30,518 nucleotides of DNA from Spirosoma fluviale (GTDB lineage Bacteria; Bacteroidota; Bacteroidia; Cytophagales; Spirosomataceae), in NCBI GenBank assembly GCA_945906915.1, contig CAMDSI010000007.1, positions 1 to 30,518 on the forward strand, written 5' to 3'. Of the stretch, positions 1-8,886 are shown in pieces (the stretch's first letter is position 1; every line of letters starts with the position of its first letter). Both the position numbers and the translations under genes were made by a program. The notes under the pieces were generated by a model, which saw nothing but the letters and a program-made list of their open reading frames with translations, was not told the DNA's origin and made no database searches.

Positions 1-230
1 GTGATGGTAGCACATTTAATACCTACACCGTATTTTTTGATTGCCTCAGCTGCCTCGATAGTTACTTGGTCATTCGTTTCATCGCGGTACTCTACGCCTA
101 AATCATAGTATTTAATGTCTAAATCTAAATAAGGTAAGATTAATTTATCTTTGATGAATTTCCAGATAATTCGAGTCATTTCATCGCCATCTAATTCGAC
201 GACTGGGTTAGCAACTTTAATTTTTTCCAT
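1..230 (-). CDS. icd: NADP-dependent isocitrate dehydrogenase, N-terminal part (truncated by window edge)
   Basis: Reading the minus strand from the ATG at 228-230 gives 76 residues that run off the window start without a stop. The N-terminus begins [20 protein letters not shown] and continues with [22 protein letters not shown] in shorter recognisable blocks. This is the N-terminus of the homodimeric, eukaryote-like NADP isocitrate dehydrogenase family (ELDGDEMTR and WKFIKDKLI are characteristic), which oxidatively decarboxylates isocitrate to 2-oxoglutarate in the TCA cycle and makes NADPH. It differs from the E. coli Icd subfamily. It is transcribed divergently from ffh, and a good -7 promoter box lies about 40 bases upstream. 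Only the first part is visible, so the active-site arginines and the C-terminus cannot be checked. Confidence 0.9.
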   Translation of the reverse strand, partial: MEKIKVANPVVELDGDEMTRIIWKFIKDKLILPYLDLDIKYYDLGVEYRDETNDQVTIEAAEAIKKYGVGIKCATI

Positions 231-270
231 TTTTGTTAGTTCAATGTTTTGATCGGTTGTGATAATCCTG

Positions 271-278
271 CAAAGGTA
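271..278 (-). promoter_or_regulatory. -7 promoter box of the icd gene
   Basis: On the minus strand these bases read TACCTTTG, an exact match to the Bacteroidetes sigma-70 -7 consensus TAnnTTTG. A start point about 7 bases downstream would give a leader of roughly 34 nt before the ATG at 230. The -33 element is weak (TGG rather than TTG at the expected 20-base spacing). Confidence 0.55.
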
Positions 279-442
279 AAGACTTAATCTTTTTTCCTCC
301 ATTATTTTAGGGTATTTTTGTCAAAATGTCGGATATTTTTTTGCGTTAGCAGGTTAAGATGAGTGGAGTGAAAGTTCGAATTCTTTATTTGATTAAAATT
401 TGTCTGAAAAAGCGTAAATTGCAGTCCTTTTTTTGAAATACT

Positions 443-1777
443 ATGTTTGATAATTTAAGTTCGAAGTTGACCGCTGCCATGCGTACCCTGAAGGGGAATG
501 GCAGAATTACGGATATTAACGTTGCCGCTACGGTGAAGGAAATTCGCCGCGCCTTGATGGATGCGGACGTTAACTACAAGGTAGCGAAAGAGATTACAGA
601 TCGGATTAAGGATCAGGCGATGGGCCAAAAAATCCTCATTGCCGTCGAGCCTGGTCAATTATTGACTAAAATTGTTCATGATGAATTAACCCAATTAATG
701 GGTGGTCAAAAGCAGGATATTAACCTCAAAGGGGATCCAGCCGTTGTCTTAATTGCGGGTTTGCAGGGTTCTGGTAAGACAACATTCTCAGGAAAATTAG
801 CGCAATACATTAAAAAAGGAGGCCGTAACGTGCTTTTGGTAGCCTGTGATATTTACCGTCCTGCGGCGATTGACCAATTGAAAGTATTGGGAGAGCAAGT
901 AGGAGTGGAAGTATACGCTGAGCCAGAAAATAAAAGTGCGGTGAGCATTGCCGAAAATGCTTTGTCTTATGCACGTAAGATGGGCAAGAAGGTTGTGATC
1001 GTCGATACAGCCGGTCGTTTAGCCGTAGATGAGGTCATGATGACTGAGATTGCTGCCGTAAAGGAAGCGATTAAACCGACGGAAATTTTGTTCGTTGTGG
1101 ATTCCATGACGGGTCAAGATGCGGTGAATACGGCGAAGACCTTTAATGAACGCTTAAACTTTGACGGGGTTGTTTTAACTAAATTAGATGGAGATTCCCG
1201 CGGTGGTGCGGCTCTTTCTATTCGTCAAATCGTAGATAAGCCGATTAAATTCATTTCTACCGGAGAGAAAATGGAGGCCTTAGATCAGTTCTATCCTGAT
1301 CGTATGGCTAACCGTATCCTAGGAATGGGGGACGTTTTATCCTTGGTAGAGCGTGCTCAGCAGGCTTTTGACGAAGATGAGGCGGCTCGTTTAAATAAGA
1401 AGATACGCTCAAACACTTTCACCTTCGAGGACTTCTACGCTCAATTGCAGCAAATCAAAAAGATGGGTAACATCAAAGATTTGATGGGCATGGTGCCGGG
1501 AATGAGTAAGGCGGTGAAAGATGTAGATATCTCTAATGATTCCTTCAAGCCGATTGAAGCGATCATCAATTCCATGACCGCTAAGGAGCGTCAAAATCCA
1601 GATATTTTGAACCCATCCCGCAAGAATCGTATTGTGGCTGGATCAGGAACATCGATTCAAGAGGTGAATAACCTGTTGAAGCAGTTCGAGGACATGCGCA
1701 AAATGATGAAGATGATGAACAAGGTGCAGGATGGAAAGATGAAGATGCCTAATTTAGGCGGCATGCTCAAGCGCTAA
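443..1777 (+). CDS. ffh: Signal recognition particle protein Ffh (SRP54), GTPase
   Basis: A 444-residue protein of normal Ffh length. It binds 4.5S RNA and signal sequences of nascent membrane proteins and, with FtsY, delivers ribosomes to the Sec translocon. An N-terminal helical N domain (about 1-95) precedes the G domain: P-loop GLQGSGKT at 106-113, DTAGR at 188-192, TKLD at 246-249. The methionine-rich M domain (about 325-444) contains the RNA-binding motif SRKNRIVAGSG and ends in a Met/Lys-rich stretch (MRKMMKMMNK). The ATG at 443 begins the conserved MFDNLSSKL start. The gene stands alone on the plus strand, divergent from icd; its TAA (1775-1777) directly abuts the convergent pheT stop, with no terminator between. 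The upstream gap (231-442) has no second obvious gene, and the ffh promoter box is not clear. Confidence 0.97.
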   Translation: MFDNLSSKLTAAMRTLKGNGRITDINVAATVKEIRRALMDADVNYKVAKEITDRIKDQAMGQKILIAVEPGQLLTKIVHDELTQLMGGQKQDINLKGDPAVVLIAGLQGSGKTTFSGKLAQYIKKGGRNVLLVACDIYRPAAIDQLKVLGEQVGVEVYAEPENKSAVSIAENALSYARKMGKKVVIVDTAGRLAVDEVMMTEIAAVKEAIKPTEILFVVDSMTGQDAVNTAKTFNERLNFDGVVLTKLDGDSRGGAALSIRQIVDKPIKFISTGEKMEALDQFYPDRMANRILGMGDVLSLVERAQQAFDEDEAARLNKKIRSNTFTFEDFYAQLQQIKKMGNIKDLMGMVPGMSKAVKDVDISNDSFKPIEAIINSMTAKERQNPDILNPSRKNRIVAGSGTSIQEVNNLLKQFEDMRKMMKMMNKVQDGKMKMPNLGGMLKR

Positions 1778-4210
1778 TTATTTTCTAATTATCGCTCCTA
1801 TTTCCTTCTCGAATCCTTTCATTAAGCGATCCATGGTGGACTCAATTACCTTGTCTGTAAGGGTTTGGGCCTCATCTTGTAGCGTAAAGCTAACCGAATA
1901 AGCCTTCTTGCCTTCGCCTAAGTTTTTGCCTTCGTACACATCGAAGATGGATACATTTTTCAGTAAACTCTTCTCGTATTGTTCAGCTAATTTTCGAATG
2001 GCTTGGTAGCTAACGGCTTTATCGATCACTAAAGATAGGTCACGACGTACTTCTGGGAACTTAGAAATCTCTTGGTAAACGAAGTCTGCTTTCTCTTGCT
2101 TCACCCAATAATCCCAGTCGAAATCTGCGAAGAATACCTCTTGTTTTACATCCCATTTGCTGGCTAAATTGGGATGAATCATCCCTAGTTCTAGGCAAGC
2201 CTTTTTGTTGATCGAAATGCGTAATCCGAAGGCAAATACACTCGAATTTTCGATGGTATCTGTCTCGAATTCTGTCACACCTAAAGAACGCATTAATTCG
2301 ACACTCACCTGATATAAGTGATGAAGTGCGGTTTTAGCTGGAGCGCTAGACCAAGTTTCTCCTGACCACAATCCGGTGGAAAATAAGGCTAAGTGTTTCT
2401 TTTCGATGTATTTAGCCCCTTTTTTATGGTAGGTTTTGCCAAATTCAAAGACTTTCAAATCTTTTTGGCGGCGGTTAATATTATGTGCTAAGACCTCTAA
2501 ACCGGCGAAAGACATGTGCTGTCTCATTACGCCTAGATCTTCTGAAAGTCGGTTAAGGATTTCAACTGTTTCGAAGGATAAATCCTTCGCAATCGCTGCG
2601 TGCGCATCAGCTTTCGTCAGTGAGTTGGTGATGATTTCTTGGAAACCTTTGGCCGTCAAAATCTGAGAGATGTTCAACTGAACTCGTTCCTTGTCTAAAA
2701 GGGGGAATTCCGAGATGAAATTCGCGCTCAAATGATCCGACAATGGGATATTATCCAAACCGTGGATACGCAAGATTTCCTCGATAATATCTGCCTCTCT
2801 CGTCACATCGACGCGGTAAGCAGGGGAGATAGCGACGAATTCGTCGCCTTTATCTGCTTCGATTTTGAAATCTAACAGCGTCAAAATTTCTTTAATTCTT
2901 TCCGCCGCTAATTCAATACCGATGTATTTTTGAACCCGAACTACATTTACCGGAATGCGAACTAATTCGACTTGTGCGGGGTAATAATCAATCGGTTCTG
3001 ACGTGATTTTTCCGCCAGCTAATTCTTGAATTAATTGCGCCGCATATTCCATAGCAAATAACTTTGCCTGAATATCAGTGCCACGCTCAAAACGGAAGGA
3101 GGCATCGGTTTTTAGACCGTGAATTTGGCTTGCCTTCCGAATACGCTCTGGCTTGAAGTGGGCCACTTCTAAGAAAACGCGCGACGTAGAATCTTTAATA
3201 CTAGAATGTTCTCCGCCCATGACACCGGCTAATCCGATGGCACCCGAGGCGTCACAGATCATTAATTCTTCACCAGTCAATTTACGTTCAACGCCATCTA
3301 AGGTTTTGAATAAAGTACCTGCGGGCAAAGAATTCACGATTAATTTACCGCCTTTAATCTCATTCCAATCATAAGCATGCATCGGCTGGCCTACTCCATG
3401 GCAAATGAAGTTCGTAATATCCACCACATTATTAATGGGACGCAATCCGATGGCTTGTAAACGTTCTTGTAACCAAGCTGGTGAAGGCGCCACTTGAATA
3501 CCATCAATCGTGATACCGCAGAAACGATCGCATCCAGTGTCTTTCACTTCCACTGTGATCGGATGTGCGTTGCTTTCAATGACTAAGGCTGGAGAGGGTA
3601 ATTGAATCGGAAGCCCAGTTACAGCCCGAATATCTCGCGCTACGCCCCAGTGTGAGGCTGCGTCTGCGCGGTTAGGCGTTAGCCCGATTTCTAAGACTAA
3701 ATCCCCCGCAATGTCAAAAAAGGAGGCAGCCGGAGTTCCGTTCGGAACGTTTGTGTCTAAAACTAAAATACCATCGTGCGATGATCCGATTCCGATTTCA
3801 TCCTCTGCACATATCATACCTTCCGAAGGCTGTCCGTAGACCTTGCGCTTCTCGATTTTGAATAATTCTTTGCCCTCTTTGTCGTATAATTGGGTGCCAG
3901 GGGTTGCCACGATTACTTTTTGGCCTGCTGCTACATTCGCAGCCCCACAAACAATGGTTAAAATTTCGTCCAAACCAGCATCCACCGTAGTTAGGCTTAA
4001 GAATTTCTCTTTTACCTCGAATTTCTCACAAGTTAAAACCTCGCCTACCACGAATCCTTTTAATCCACCCGGAATCTTATCATGTTGTTCGATACCTTCC
4101 ACTTCAAGTCCCGTATTTGTTAATAAAACGTCTAATTCTTCTGGGCTGCCTTGTGCAGGAAGCTTCGAAATATCAATAAAATCACGTAACCAATTAAGGG
4201 AAATTTTCAT
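1778..4210 (-). CDS. pheT: Phenylalanine--tRNA ligase beta subunit
   Basis: An 810-residue protein matching the usual length of the large subunit of the alpha2beta2 phenylalanyl-tRNA synthetase, which charges tRNA-Phe in the cytoplasm. The N-terminus MKISLNWLRDFIDI is the family start. It is followed by an EMAP/OB-type tRNA-binding domain (about 40-155, with LTIVCGAANV), the B3/B4 editing region (with GVGQPMHAYDWNEI and an IGLAGVMGG motif), a B5 domain, the pseudo-catalytic core, and a C-terminal anticodon-binding FDX-ACB domain (FPEVRRDLSLVIDKAV onward). It is downstream of def with an 8-bp gap, so the two are probably one transcript. pheS (alpha subunit) is not in the window. The stop TAA (1778-1780) immediately adjoins the ffh stop from the other strand. 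Confidence 0.97.
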   Translation of the reverse strand: MKISLNWLRDFIDISKLPAQGSPEELDVLLTNTGLEVEGIEQHDKIPGGLKGFVVGEVLTCEKFEVKEKFLSLTTVDAGLDEILTIVCGAANVAAGQKVIVATPGTQLYDKEGKELFKIEKRKVYGQPSEGMICAEDEIGIGSSHDGILVLDTNVPNGTPAASFFDIAGDLVLEIGLTPNRADAASHWGVARDIRAVTGLPIQLPSPALVIESNAHPITVEVKDTGCDRFCGITIDGIQVAPSPAWLQERLQAIGLRPINNVVDITNFICHGVGQPMHAYDWNEIKGGKLIVNSLPAGTLFKTLDGVERKLTGEELMICDASGAIGLAGVMGGEHSSIKDSTSRVFLEVAHFKPERIRKASQIHGLKTDASFRFERGTDIQAKLFAMEYAAQLIQELAGGKITSEPIDYYPAQVELVRIPVNVVRVQKYIGIELAAERIKEILTLLDFKIEADKGDEFVAISPAYRVDVTREADIIEEILRIHGLDNIPLSDHLSANFISEFPLLDKERVQLNISQILTAKGFQEIITNSLTKADAHAAIAKDLSFETVEILNRLSEDLGVMRQHMSFAGLEVLAHNINRRQKDLKVFEFGKTYHKKGAKYIEKKHLALFSTGLWSGETWSSAPAKTALHHLYQVSVELMRSLGVTEFETDTIENSSVFAFGLRISINKKACLELGMIHPNLASKWDVKQEVFFADFDWDYWVKQEKADFVYQEISKFPEVRRDLSLVIDKAVSYQAIRKLAEQYEKSLLKNVSIFDVYEGKNLGEGKKAYSVSFTLQDEAQTLTDKVIESTMDRLMKGFEKEIGAIIRK

Positions 4211-4218
4211 CTGTCTAA

Positions 4219-4791
4219 TTAACGAGTAAGCTTCATTTTGTAATCCACGGAAACCTTTCCTCGCGTGATATCACTTAACTTATTTTTAATGAGGCGTTTT
4301 TTTACAGGATTCAAATGATCTGTGAATAAAATGCCTTCGATATGATCATATTCGTGCTGGATAATTCGGGCGGCTAAACTTTCGAAAATGTCTGTTCTTT
4401 CTTCACCCTGCTCCGTCCAATAGTGGATTTTAACATATTCTGGGCGATACACTTCTCCGCGAATACCCGGGATAGATAAGCAACCCTCTTCAAAACCCCA
4501 TTCGTCCCCCGTTTCCTCCAGAACTGTCGGATTGACGAATACCTTTTTGAAACCAACTAATGACTGATCCACATTCTCCTCTTTTTCTCCTTCGTTCATG
4601 GGGCGTCCATCCACCACAAATAATCGAATGTCCATACCTATCTGAGGAGCTGCTAAACCGACGCCGCTGGCCGCGTACATAGTTTCGAACATATCTTCTG
4701 ATAGTTTGATTAAATCGATACTTCCTACTTCAATAGGAGATGCGACTTTTCTTAAAACAGGATCCCCGTAGGGTATAATTGGATAAATCAT
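4219..4791 (-). CDS. def: Peptide deformylase
   Basis: A 190-residue metalloenzyme that removes the N-formyl group from new proteins. All three family motifs are present: GLAAPQIG at 45-52, EGCLSIP at 102-108, and HEYDH at 146-150. The metal ligands are Cys104, His146 and His150, with Glu147 as the general base. The length and the start MIYPIIPYGDPVLR are typical of Bacteroidetes type I deformylases, which carry an acidic insertion (around NEGEKEENVDQ) before the second motif. It lies 8 bp upstream of pheT on the same strand, and a TAnnTTTG box sits just upstream of its ATG. Confidence 0.97.
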   Translation of the reverse strand: MIYPIIPYGDPVLRKVASPIEVGSIDLIKLSEDMFETMYAASGVGLAAPQIGMDIRLFVVDGRPMNEGEKEENVDQSLVGFKKVFVNPTVLEETGDEWGFEEGCLSIPGIRGEVYRPEYVKIHYWTEQGEERTDIFESLAARIIQHEYDHIEGILFTDHLNPVKKRLIKNKLSDITRGKVSVDYKMKLTR

Positions 4792-4814
4792 GTTTGATAA
4801 CGCAATGCAAACAA

Positions 4815-4822
4815 CAAATTTA
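4815..4822 (-). promoter_or_regulatory. -7 promoter box of def-pheT
   Basis: The minus strand reads TAAATTTG, an exact TAnnTTTG match. It is 24-31 bases upstream of the def ATG (4789-4791), implying a short leader of about 17 nt. No good -33 TTG is seen at 19-21 bases upstream, so this is a partial promoter call. Confidence 0.5.
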
Positions 4823-4891
4823 GCAGAATTTATCCTTTGTTTTTCGTAATTTGCTTTGATTTTTAACCTAAGTGAGATTAATAAAAAGAAT

Positions 4892-5509
4892 ATGAATAGA
4901 AACTTCTTTAAGGCACATCCTTGGCATGGCGTTCAAATCGGTGATCAAATGCCTGAATTAGTGACCGCATTTATAGAAATTGTTCCGACGGATACAGTGA
5001 AGTACGAGATTGACAAACAAACGGGCTATCTAAAAATCGATCGCCCGCAGAAATTCTCGAACATTGTTCCTGCTTTATATGGCTTTTTGCCACAAACTTA
5101 TTGTTCTGACGGCATTGCGGAATTAGCTCGCAAGTATTCCGGGAAAGATATTGAAAGAGGGGATGGAGATCCTTTAGATATTTTAGTACTTTCAGAGCGG
5201 GCAATTACACATGGAGATATTTTATGTCAGGCGATTCCCATTGGTGGAATTCGCATGATTGATAAGGGGGAGGCGGATGATAAAATTATTGCTGTATTAA
5301 AGGATGATCCTATTTATGGCAAATGGAAAGATATTGCAGACGCGCCTAAAGATATCGTTGAACGTTTGAGACATTATTTCTGGACTTATAAAATGTTGCC
5401 GGGAGAAATGTCTTCAAGTTCAGTAGATATTGATGATATTTATGGCCGTGAAGTGGCCTTCGAAGTGATTCGTCAGGCAAGAGAAGATTACCGTAAAAAC
5501 TTTGGTTAG
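4892..5509 (+). CDS. ppa: Inorganic pyrophosphatase (family I)
   Basis: Hydrolyses pyrophosphate to two phosphates in the cytoplasm, pulling biosynthetic reactions forward. The family signature DGDPLDI is present, as are the surrounding KYEIDKQTGYLKIDR segment near the N-terminus and the ADDKIIAVLKDDP segment around the later metal-binding region. I place the start at the ATG at 4892 (205 residues, MNRNFFKAHPWHG). The reading frame could extend upstream to a TTG at 4856, but those 12 residues look like leader sequence and an ATG is available. It is the first gene of a plus-strand run with sppA (20-bp gap) and bioB, and is divergent from def. Confidence 0.93.
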   Translation: MNRNFFKAHPWHGVQIGDQMPELVTAFIEIVPTDTVKYEIDKQTGYLKIDRPQKFSNIVPALYGFLPQTYCSDGIAELARKYSGKDIERGDGDPLDILVLSERAITHGDILCQAIPIGGIRMIDKGEADDKIIAVLKDDPIYGKWKDIADAPKDIVERLRHYFWTYKMLPGEMSSSSVDIDDIYGREVAFEVIRQAREDYRKNFG

Positions 5510-5529
5510 AAACAATTTAAAATCGTTTT

Positions 5530-7299
5530 ATGTGGCAATTTGTTAAGTATTCTTTAGCGACCGTTTTTGGTCTTTTTCTGTTTTCAATCGTCTCCTTGTT
5601 GCTTTTAGCAGGGGTAGGCGCAGCGATTGGAAGCTCGGATGAGGTGTTTGACCTAAAAGATAATTCGGTTTTAAGATTGGATTTGAATCGGCCTATTGTA
5701 GAAAATGCAACGACGGAGGATAATCCTTTTTCGGCAATTACCGATGTTTATTTTGCTCCCACGGAAAATGTAGGTTTGATTCAAGTTTTGTCTGCCTTAG
5801 AGCGGGCAAAAGTGGATCCGAAGATTAAAGGAATCTACTTAGATGCGAGTTTTCCGATGGCGGGTTATGCCCAGCTTTCGGAGATTCGGGAGGCGATTCA
5901 GAAGTTCCAAAAGTCGGGTAAATTCGTCTATGCTTACGCAAATTCCTATACGGAGAAAGGCTATTATATCTCTTCTGTGGCGGATAAGACCTATTTAAAT
6001 CCGAATGGATTGCTGGATTTCAATGGTATTAGCGTTCAATATACGTTCTATAAGAAGGCCTTGGATAAATTAGAAATTGAGCCATTGGTCTTCCGGGTGG
6101 GAACGTATAAATCGGCGGTAGAGCCCTTTATTCGCGAAGACATGAGTGAAGAAAATAAGGCGCAGACCTCATCCTTCTTACAATCGATTAATACCTATGT
6201 GTTTGATAAAATTGCACGGTCTAAAAATATTCCTGTACGTAAATTAGATATGATTGCGGATAGTCTGCAGGCTTTTGAGCCTTCAAATGCGGAGAAATTA
6301 GGGATGGTAAAGCAGGGTTATTGGGATGAATTTGAGGCCTTATTATTGAAGGCTTCTGGTGAGAAGGAGAAGGTAAAATACGTGAGTGTAAATCATTATT
6401 TACAGGCCAAAAATCCCATCGAAGAAATAGAAGGAAAAGATCGCATCGCTGTTTTAGTAGCAGAAGGCGAGATTTCAGGTACAAGAGCAAGTGAGGGAAA
6501 TATTGGTTCGGATGATTTTGTAAAGGAGTTGAAAAAACTTCGGGAGAGTAAATCAGTGAAAGCTATCGTTCTTCGAATCGATTCTCCAGGTGGATCGTCC
6601 CTGGCTTCAGATATTATGTGGCGTGAAATTGAATTGACGAAGAAAGTGAAGCCAATTATCTCCTCGATGTCAAACTATGCCGCATCCGGCGGTTATTATA
6701 TGGCTATGGGAACGGATGTCATTGTAGCTCAGCCTACCACGATAACGGGTTCTATTGGAATTTTTGCTGCTTGGTTCAATGTGGATAATTTCTTGAAAAA
6801 TACCTTAGGCATTACGCAAGACCATGTGAATACACATGCGAATTCGAATTTTATGACTTCGGCAGGCGCTTTGACAGATTTCCAAAAATCAGTCGTACAG
6901 AATTCGGTGAACAAAGGCTACCTTTCTTTTACTACGAAAGCAGCGGCTGGTCGCAAGATGTCTTTACAACGTTTGCAGTCATTAGCTGGTGGACGTGTTT
7001 GGACGGGAGCACAGGCGAAGCAAATCGGTTTAGTGGATGAATTAGGGGGATTAGATAAGGCGATAGAAATTGCTGCTTCTAAGGCAAAATTAAAGCCAGG
7101 ATCTTACAAAGTCGCGATTTTTCCAAAAGCTAAATCATTTGTGGATGAGTTATTAAATTCAGCTACCTCTGAGACATCGATGGCTGATCGTTTATTAGCC
7201 AAAAATATCCCTTGGGCCTCTTCCGTTTTAGAGGTAAATCGTTGGAAAAAAAGAGAAGGCTTCTTAGCAATGATGCCTTATTTAATGGAATTTGAATAG
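5530..7299 (+). CDS. sppA: Signal peptide peptidase SppA, long (67K) type
   Basis: A 589-residue membrane serine protease that degrades cleaved signal peptides. One N-terminal transmembrane segment (about 8-34, rich in Leu/Val/Ala) anchors it, with the protease body in the periplasm. It has the duplicated two-domain layout of the E. coli-type long SppA. The catalytic Ser/Lys dyad is readable: Lys194 in [12 protein letters not shown] (N-terminal repeat) and Ser386 in [12 protein letters not shown] (C-terminal repeat). The supporting motif [12 protein letters not shown] is also present. It sits between ppa and bioB, 20 bp and 13 bp apart, probably co-transcribed. There is no functional link to bioB beyond proximity. 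Confidence 0.95.
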   Translation: MWQFVKYSLATVFGLFLFSIVSLLLLAGVGAAIGSSDEVFDLKDNSVLRLDLNRPIVENATTEDNPFSAITDVYFAPTENVGLIQVLSALERAKVDPKIKGIYLDASFPMAGYAQLSEIREAIQKFQKSGKFVYAYANSYTEKGYYISSVADKTYLNPNGLLDFNGISVQYTFYKKALDKLEIEPLVFRVGTYKSAVEPFIREDMSEENKAQTSSFLQSINTYVFDKIARSKNIPVRKLDMIADSLQAFEPSNAEKLGMVKQGYWDEFEALLLKASGEKEKVKYVSVNHYLQAKNPIEEIEGKDRIAVLVAEGEISGTRASEGNIGSDDFVKELKKLRESKSVKAIVLRIDSPGGSSLASDIMWREIELTKKVKPIISSMSNYAASGGYYMAMGTDVIVAQPTTITGSIGIFAAWFNVDNFLKNTLGITQDHVNTHANSNFMTSAGALTDFQKSVVQNSVNKGYLSFTTKAAAGRKMSLQRLQSLAGGRVWTGAQAKQIGLVDELGGLDKAIEIAASKAKLKPGSYKVAIFPKAKSFVDELLNSATSETSMADRLLAKNIPWASSVLEVNRWKKREGFLAMMPYLMEFE

Positions 7300-7312
7300 A
7301 AATAAAGCTTAT

Positions 7313-8332
7313 ATGGTACGTAATAATTGGACTCGCGAAGAGGTAGAAAAAATTTATAACCAACCTTTTTTAGACTTGGTTTATCAAGCTGCTACGGTAC
7401 ACCGGGAAAATTTTGACCCGAACGAGGTGCAGATCTCTACTTTATTATCCATCAAAACGGGAGGTTGTCCGGAGGACTGTTCCTATTGTTCTCAAGCCGC
7501 TCGTTACCACACGAGCGTAAAGGTGCAAAAATTACTTCCTTACGAAGAGGTAATTCAAGCGGCTAACCGTGCGAAAGATAGCGGAAGTTCTCGTTTTTGT
7601 ATGGGAGCAGCGTGGCGCGAAGTGCGTGATAACAAAGACTTTGACCGTGTGCTAGATATGGTGAAAGGGGTAAACTCCTTAGGAATGGAAGTTTGCTGCA
7701 CCTTGGGTATGTTATCAGAGGAGCAAGCACAGAAGTTAAAGGAGGCGGGTTTATACGCATACAATCACAATATCGATACAAGTGAGGAATATTATGAAGA
7801 TGTTATTTCGACGCGCACCTATGATGATCGTTTAGAGACCTTAGGAAACGTGCGTAAGGCGAATTTATCCGTTTGTTCTGGTGGTATCATCGGAATGGGG
7901 GAAAGTGCCGGAGATCGCATGGGCATGTTGTTAACCCTAGCGAATCTTCCCGAGCATCCGGAATCTGTTCCAGTAAATAATTTGGTTCCCGTAGAGGGAA
8001 CTCCTTTTGAGAATCAAAAGACGGCTTCGGTTTGGGATTTAGTTCGCGTGATCGCAACGGCGAGAATCATGATGCCTAAGTCTGCGGTTCGATTATCTGC
8101 CGGTCGTCTAGAATTAAACTACGAAGGCCAGGCGTTCTGTTTTATGGCAGGAGCAAATTCGATTTTCTCTGGGGATGTCTTATTAACAACACCTAATCCG
8201 GATACGAAATCAGATGAAGAATTATTCCAAATTTTGAGCATCAAACCGAAGGCAGCCTTCAAAGATGCGCGCAAAGCAGGTATTGAATTTAACCAGATTC
8301 CAAGCGCACAGGGGCTAGAGCACACGCATTGA
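7313..8332 (+). CDS. bioB: Biotin synthase (radical SAM)
   Basis: Inserts sulfur into dethiobiotin to make biotin, using S-adenosylmethionine, a [4Fe-4S] and a [2Fe-2S] cluster. The radical-SAM motif CPEDCSYC gives cluster cysteines 52, 56 and 59 (counting from the ATG at 7313). The expected second-cluster ligands are visible as [24 protein letters not shown] and the arginine in VRLSAGR. Length 339 residues, normal for BioB. I chose the ATG at 7313 rather than an in-frame TTG at 7292 that would overlap the end of sppA. No bioA, bioD or bioF gene is nearby, so the rest of the pathway must be encoded elsewhere. A rho-independent terminator follows. Confidence 0.96.
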   Translation: MVRNNWTREEVEKIYNQPFLDLVYQAATVHRENFDPNEVQISTLLSIKTGGCPEDCSYCSQAARYHTSVKVQKLLPYEEVIQAANRAKDSGSSRFCMGAAWREVRDNKDFDRVLDMVKGVNSLGMEVCCTLGMLSEEQAQKLKEAGLYAYNHNIDTSEEYYEDVISTRTYDDRLETLGNVRKANLSVCSGGIIGMGESAGDRMGMLLTLANLPEHPESVPVNNLVPVEGTPFENQKTASVWDLVRVIATARIMMPKSAVRLSAGRLELNYEGQAFCFMAGANSIFSGDVLLTTPNPDTKSDEELFQILSIKPKAAFKDARKAGIEFNQIPSAQGLEHTH

Positions 8333-8352
8333 TAGAAAATAATAAATGAACG

Positions 8353-8384
8353 GGCGCTATTTCGAGAGAGGTAGCGCCTTTTTT
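8353..8384 (+). terminator. Rho-independent terminator after bioB
   Basis: A 7-bp perfect GC-rich stem, GGCGCTA (8353-8359) with TAGCGCC (8372-8378), is followed by six T residues (8379-8384). It closes the ppa-sppA-bioB run. The T-tract touches the stop codon of the convergent acetyltransferase gene. Confidence 0.85.
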
Positions 8385-8811
8385 ATAATTGCTTCTGCAT
8401 GCGGAAGTGTTGGATTTCCCCGAATAAAAGGTAAGATTCCGTAACAATCGTGTAGCCTATAGCTTTGTAAAAAGGCACGGCATTCTCTCTAGCCTCTAAT
8501 ACGATTTCAGTCCAGCCTTTTAGCCTTGCCTTCTCCTCTAAATAAACCATGATGGCTTTTCCGATTCCTTTTCCTTGAGCAGCCGTAGCGATGGCTACGC
8601 ATCGCACTTGCCCCTGCTTGGCGGCAGATTCATGCATCCTGGCCACTCCTACAACTTCCCCCTCTTCGACAGCAATGGCATGAATGGCTAGGTCTTCGTC
8701 TGTGAGTACTTCCGAGCCTAATGGTTGATTCCAGGGCTTTCTGAGCACATGGAAACGCAACCCATAATAGGCTTTCCATTCAGCGTCGGTTTGCGGAGAC
8801 TTGATTTCCAT
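8383..8811 (-). CDS. GNAT family N-acetyltransferase
   Basis: A 142-residue, single-domain acetyl-CoA-dependent acetyltransferase. The acetyl-CoA pyrophosphate-binding motif A is clear (QVRCVAIATAAQGKGIGKAI, with the loop QGKGIG at 79-84). It is followed by the GNAT C-terminal pattern of an Asn-containing helix (ENAVPFYKAIGY) and a final strand. Overall it resembles small GNATs of the ElaA/YjcF type. The substrate (a small molecule or a protein amine) cannot be told from sequence. It is a single-gene minus-strand unit, convergent with bioB, and its own promoter is not obvious. Confidence 0.88.
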   Translation of the reverse strand: MEIKSPQTDAEWKAYYGLRFHVLRKPWNQPLGSEVLTDEDLAIHAIAVEEGEVVGVARMHESAAKQGQVRCVAIATAAQGKGIGKAIMVYLEEKARLKGWTEIVLEARENAVPFYKAIGYTIVTESYLLFGEIQHFRMQKQL

Positions 8812-8832
8812 GGAAGACTAAACTTGTAGGGG

Positions 8833-8866
8833 ATAAAAAATGGCGCCACCCTGCGGGCGGCGCCAT
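8833..8866 (-). terminator. Rho-independent terminator after rny
   Basis: Read on the minus strand, ATGGCGCC pairs with GGCGCCAT (8840-8847 with 8859-8866) around a short GC-rich loop, followed by a run of six T. It lies 21 bases after the rny stop and ends the flippase-coiled-coil-zapA-rny operon. Confidence 0.88.
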
Positions 8867-8886
8867 AAATATAAATGATTTAGATC

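Noticed and set aside
3843..4229. A 128-codon open frame on the plus strand inside pheT and def
   Set aside because: It is antisense to the well-conserved pheT N-terminus and has no recognisable domain or upstream promoter.
7292..7312. TTG extension of bioB overlapping sppA
   Set aside because: A proper ATG is available at 7313 with the expected family N-terminus.
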